From Priapulus caudatus (taxonomy: Eukaryota; Priapulida; Priapulimorpha; Priapulimorphida; Priapulidae): a stretch of 33,435 nucleotides of DNA. Below, piece by piece: positions 33,091 to 33,435 of the stretch. Under the pieces are notes generated by a model that saw nothing but the letters and a program-made list of their open reading frames with translations, was not told where the DNA came from and searched no databases. The translations under genes and the position numbers were made by a program. The stretch's first letter is position 1. Every line of letters begins with the position of its first letter. Location of the stretch: positions 432,609 through 466,043 of the forward strand of contig NW_014577122.1 in assembly GCF_000485595.1 (NCBI RefSeq), in the 5' to 3' direction.

Positions 33091-33435
33091 GAGCAGCTTC
33101 TTAGCGTATGGTGTCAGCGTGTGCTTTCACTCCGCTACTCTCTTCCCGCTCCCGCGTGGCTCCCGCGCCCTAGATCATAGCGACATATCACGAGATTGAG
33201 GCGCGTGGATGTGTATAATATTAGACCTTGCAGTTAGATTAGAATTATTGCTGGGTACTGACGTACGGGTTATCTTAGAGGATTTGCAACGCAATGCACT
33301 AGCGTCATATTACGTCATCAATACGTCATATTAAAATATTCTTCCTAATAAAGGATTCATTAGAGCACAGTAAACTCTCTGTCAGGCCAGAAATAATGCC
33401 GCTGGCATGTTGTGCTGCTCTCTTGCTGTTAATGA
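33091..33435 (+). repeat. Repeat block S5, copy C, running off the window
   Basis: GTATGGTGTCAGCGTG, GCGCCCTAGATCATAG, AGTAAACTCTCTGTCA and AATGCCGCTGGCATGTTG match copies B and D. The block is cut by the window end at the first codons of the 128-codon frame seen in copy D. Confidence 0.75.

Overview
The window looks like nuclear DNA of an animal, most likely an invertebrate. It has no compact gene array, no operons and no RNA genes I can recognise. It is very rich in simple repeats, it carries a 5'-truncated non-LTR retrotransposon end, and it contains several families of non-coding interspersed repeat. CpG is not depleted. I cannot name the species or phylum. Almost every long open frame here is a by-product of (GA)n, (GT)n, (CCAT)n or similar tracts. 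I see no complete, convincing protein-coding gene; only one frame of about 128 codons deserves a second look.

Region 1-10.9 kb is apparently single-copy sequence interrupted by microsatellites and minisatellites. These include (TA)n, (GA)n and (CT)n tracts, four identical 80-bp units at 2661-2980, a 0.5-kb CCAT-type array, and a 1.3-kb GT-rich minisatellite at 6900-8213 with a core TACGTACGCG.

Region 10.9-18.4 kb holds the best-preserved copies of two repeat blocks, both on the minus strand. 'S3' is 10932-12467, a non-coding element of about 1.5 kb with an internal 15-bp modular minisatellite. 'S1' is 15616-16470. A LINE 3' end with 21 perfect tetranucleotide tail units lies at 17691-17952. 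A 25-N assembly gap at 18411-18435 interrupts a (CACG)n tract.

Region 18.4-33.4 kb is a mosaic of the same blocks. S1-S2-S3-S4-S5 runs on the plus strand from 18436 to about 22490 and again from 30442 to the window end. A block E of about 2 kb occurs as an inverted pair (25170-27290 and 28383-30356) around a 1.1-kb spacer that holds an inverted S5. Several of these copies differ mainly by scattered one- and few-base indels. This may mean that the sequence after the gap is unpolished long-read filler, so biological and artefactual explanations of the palindromes must be kept apart.

There is no evident pathway or gene cooperation to describe. The content is repeats, one retroelement relic, and a few possible regulatory motifs, notably three TGACGTA sites spaced exactly 10 bp apart.
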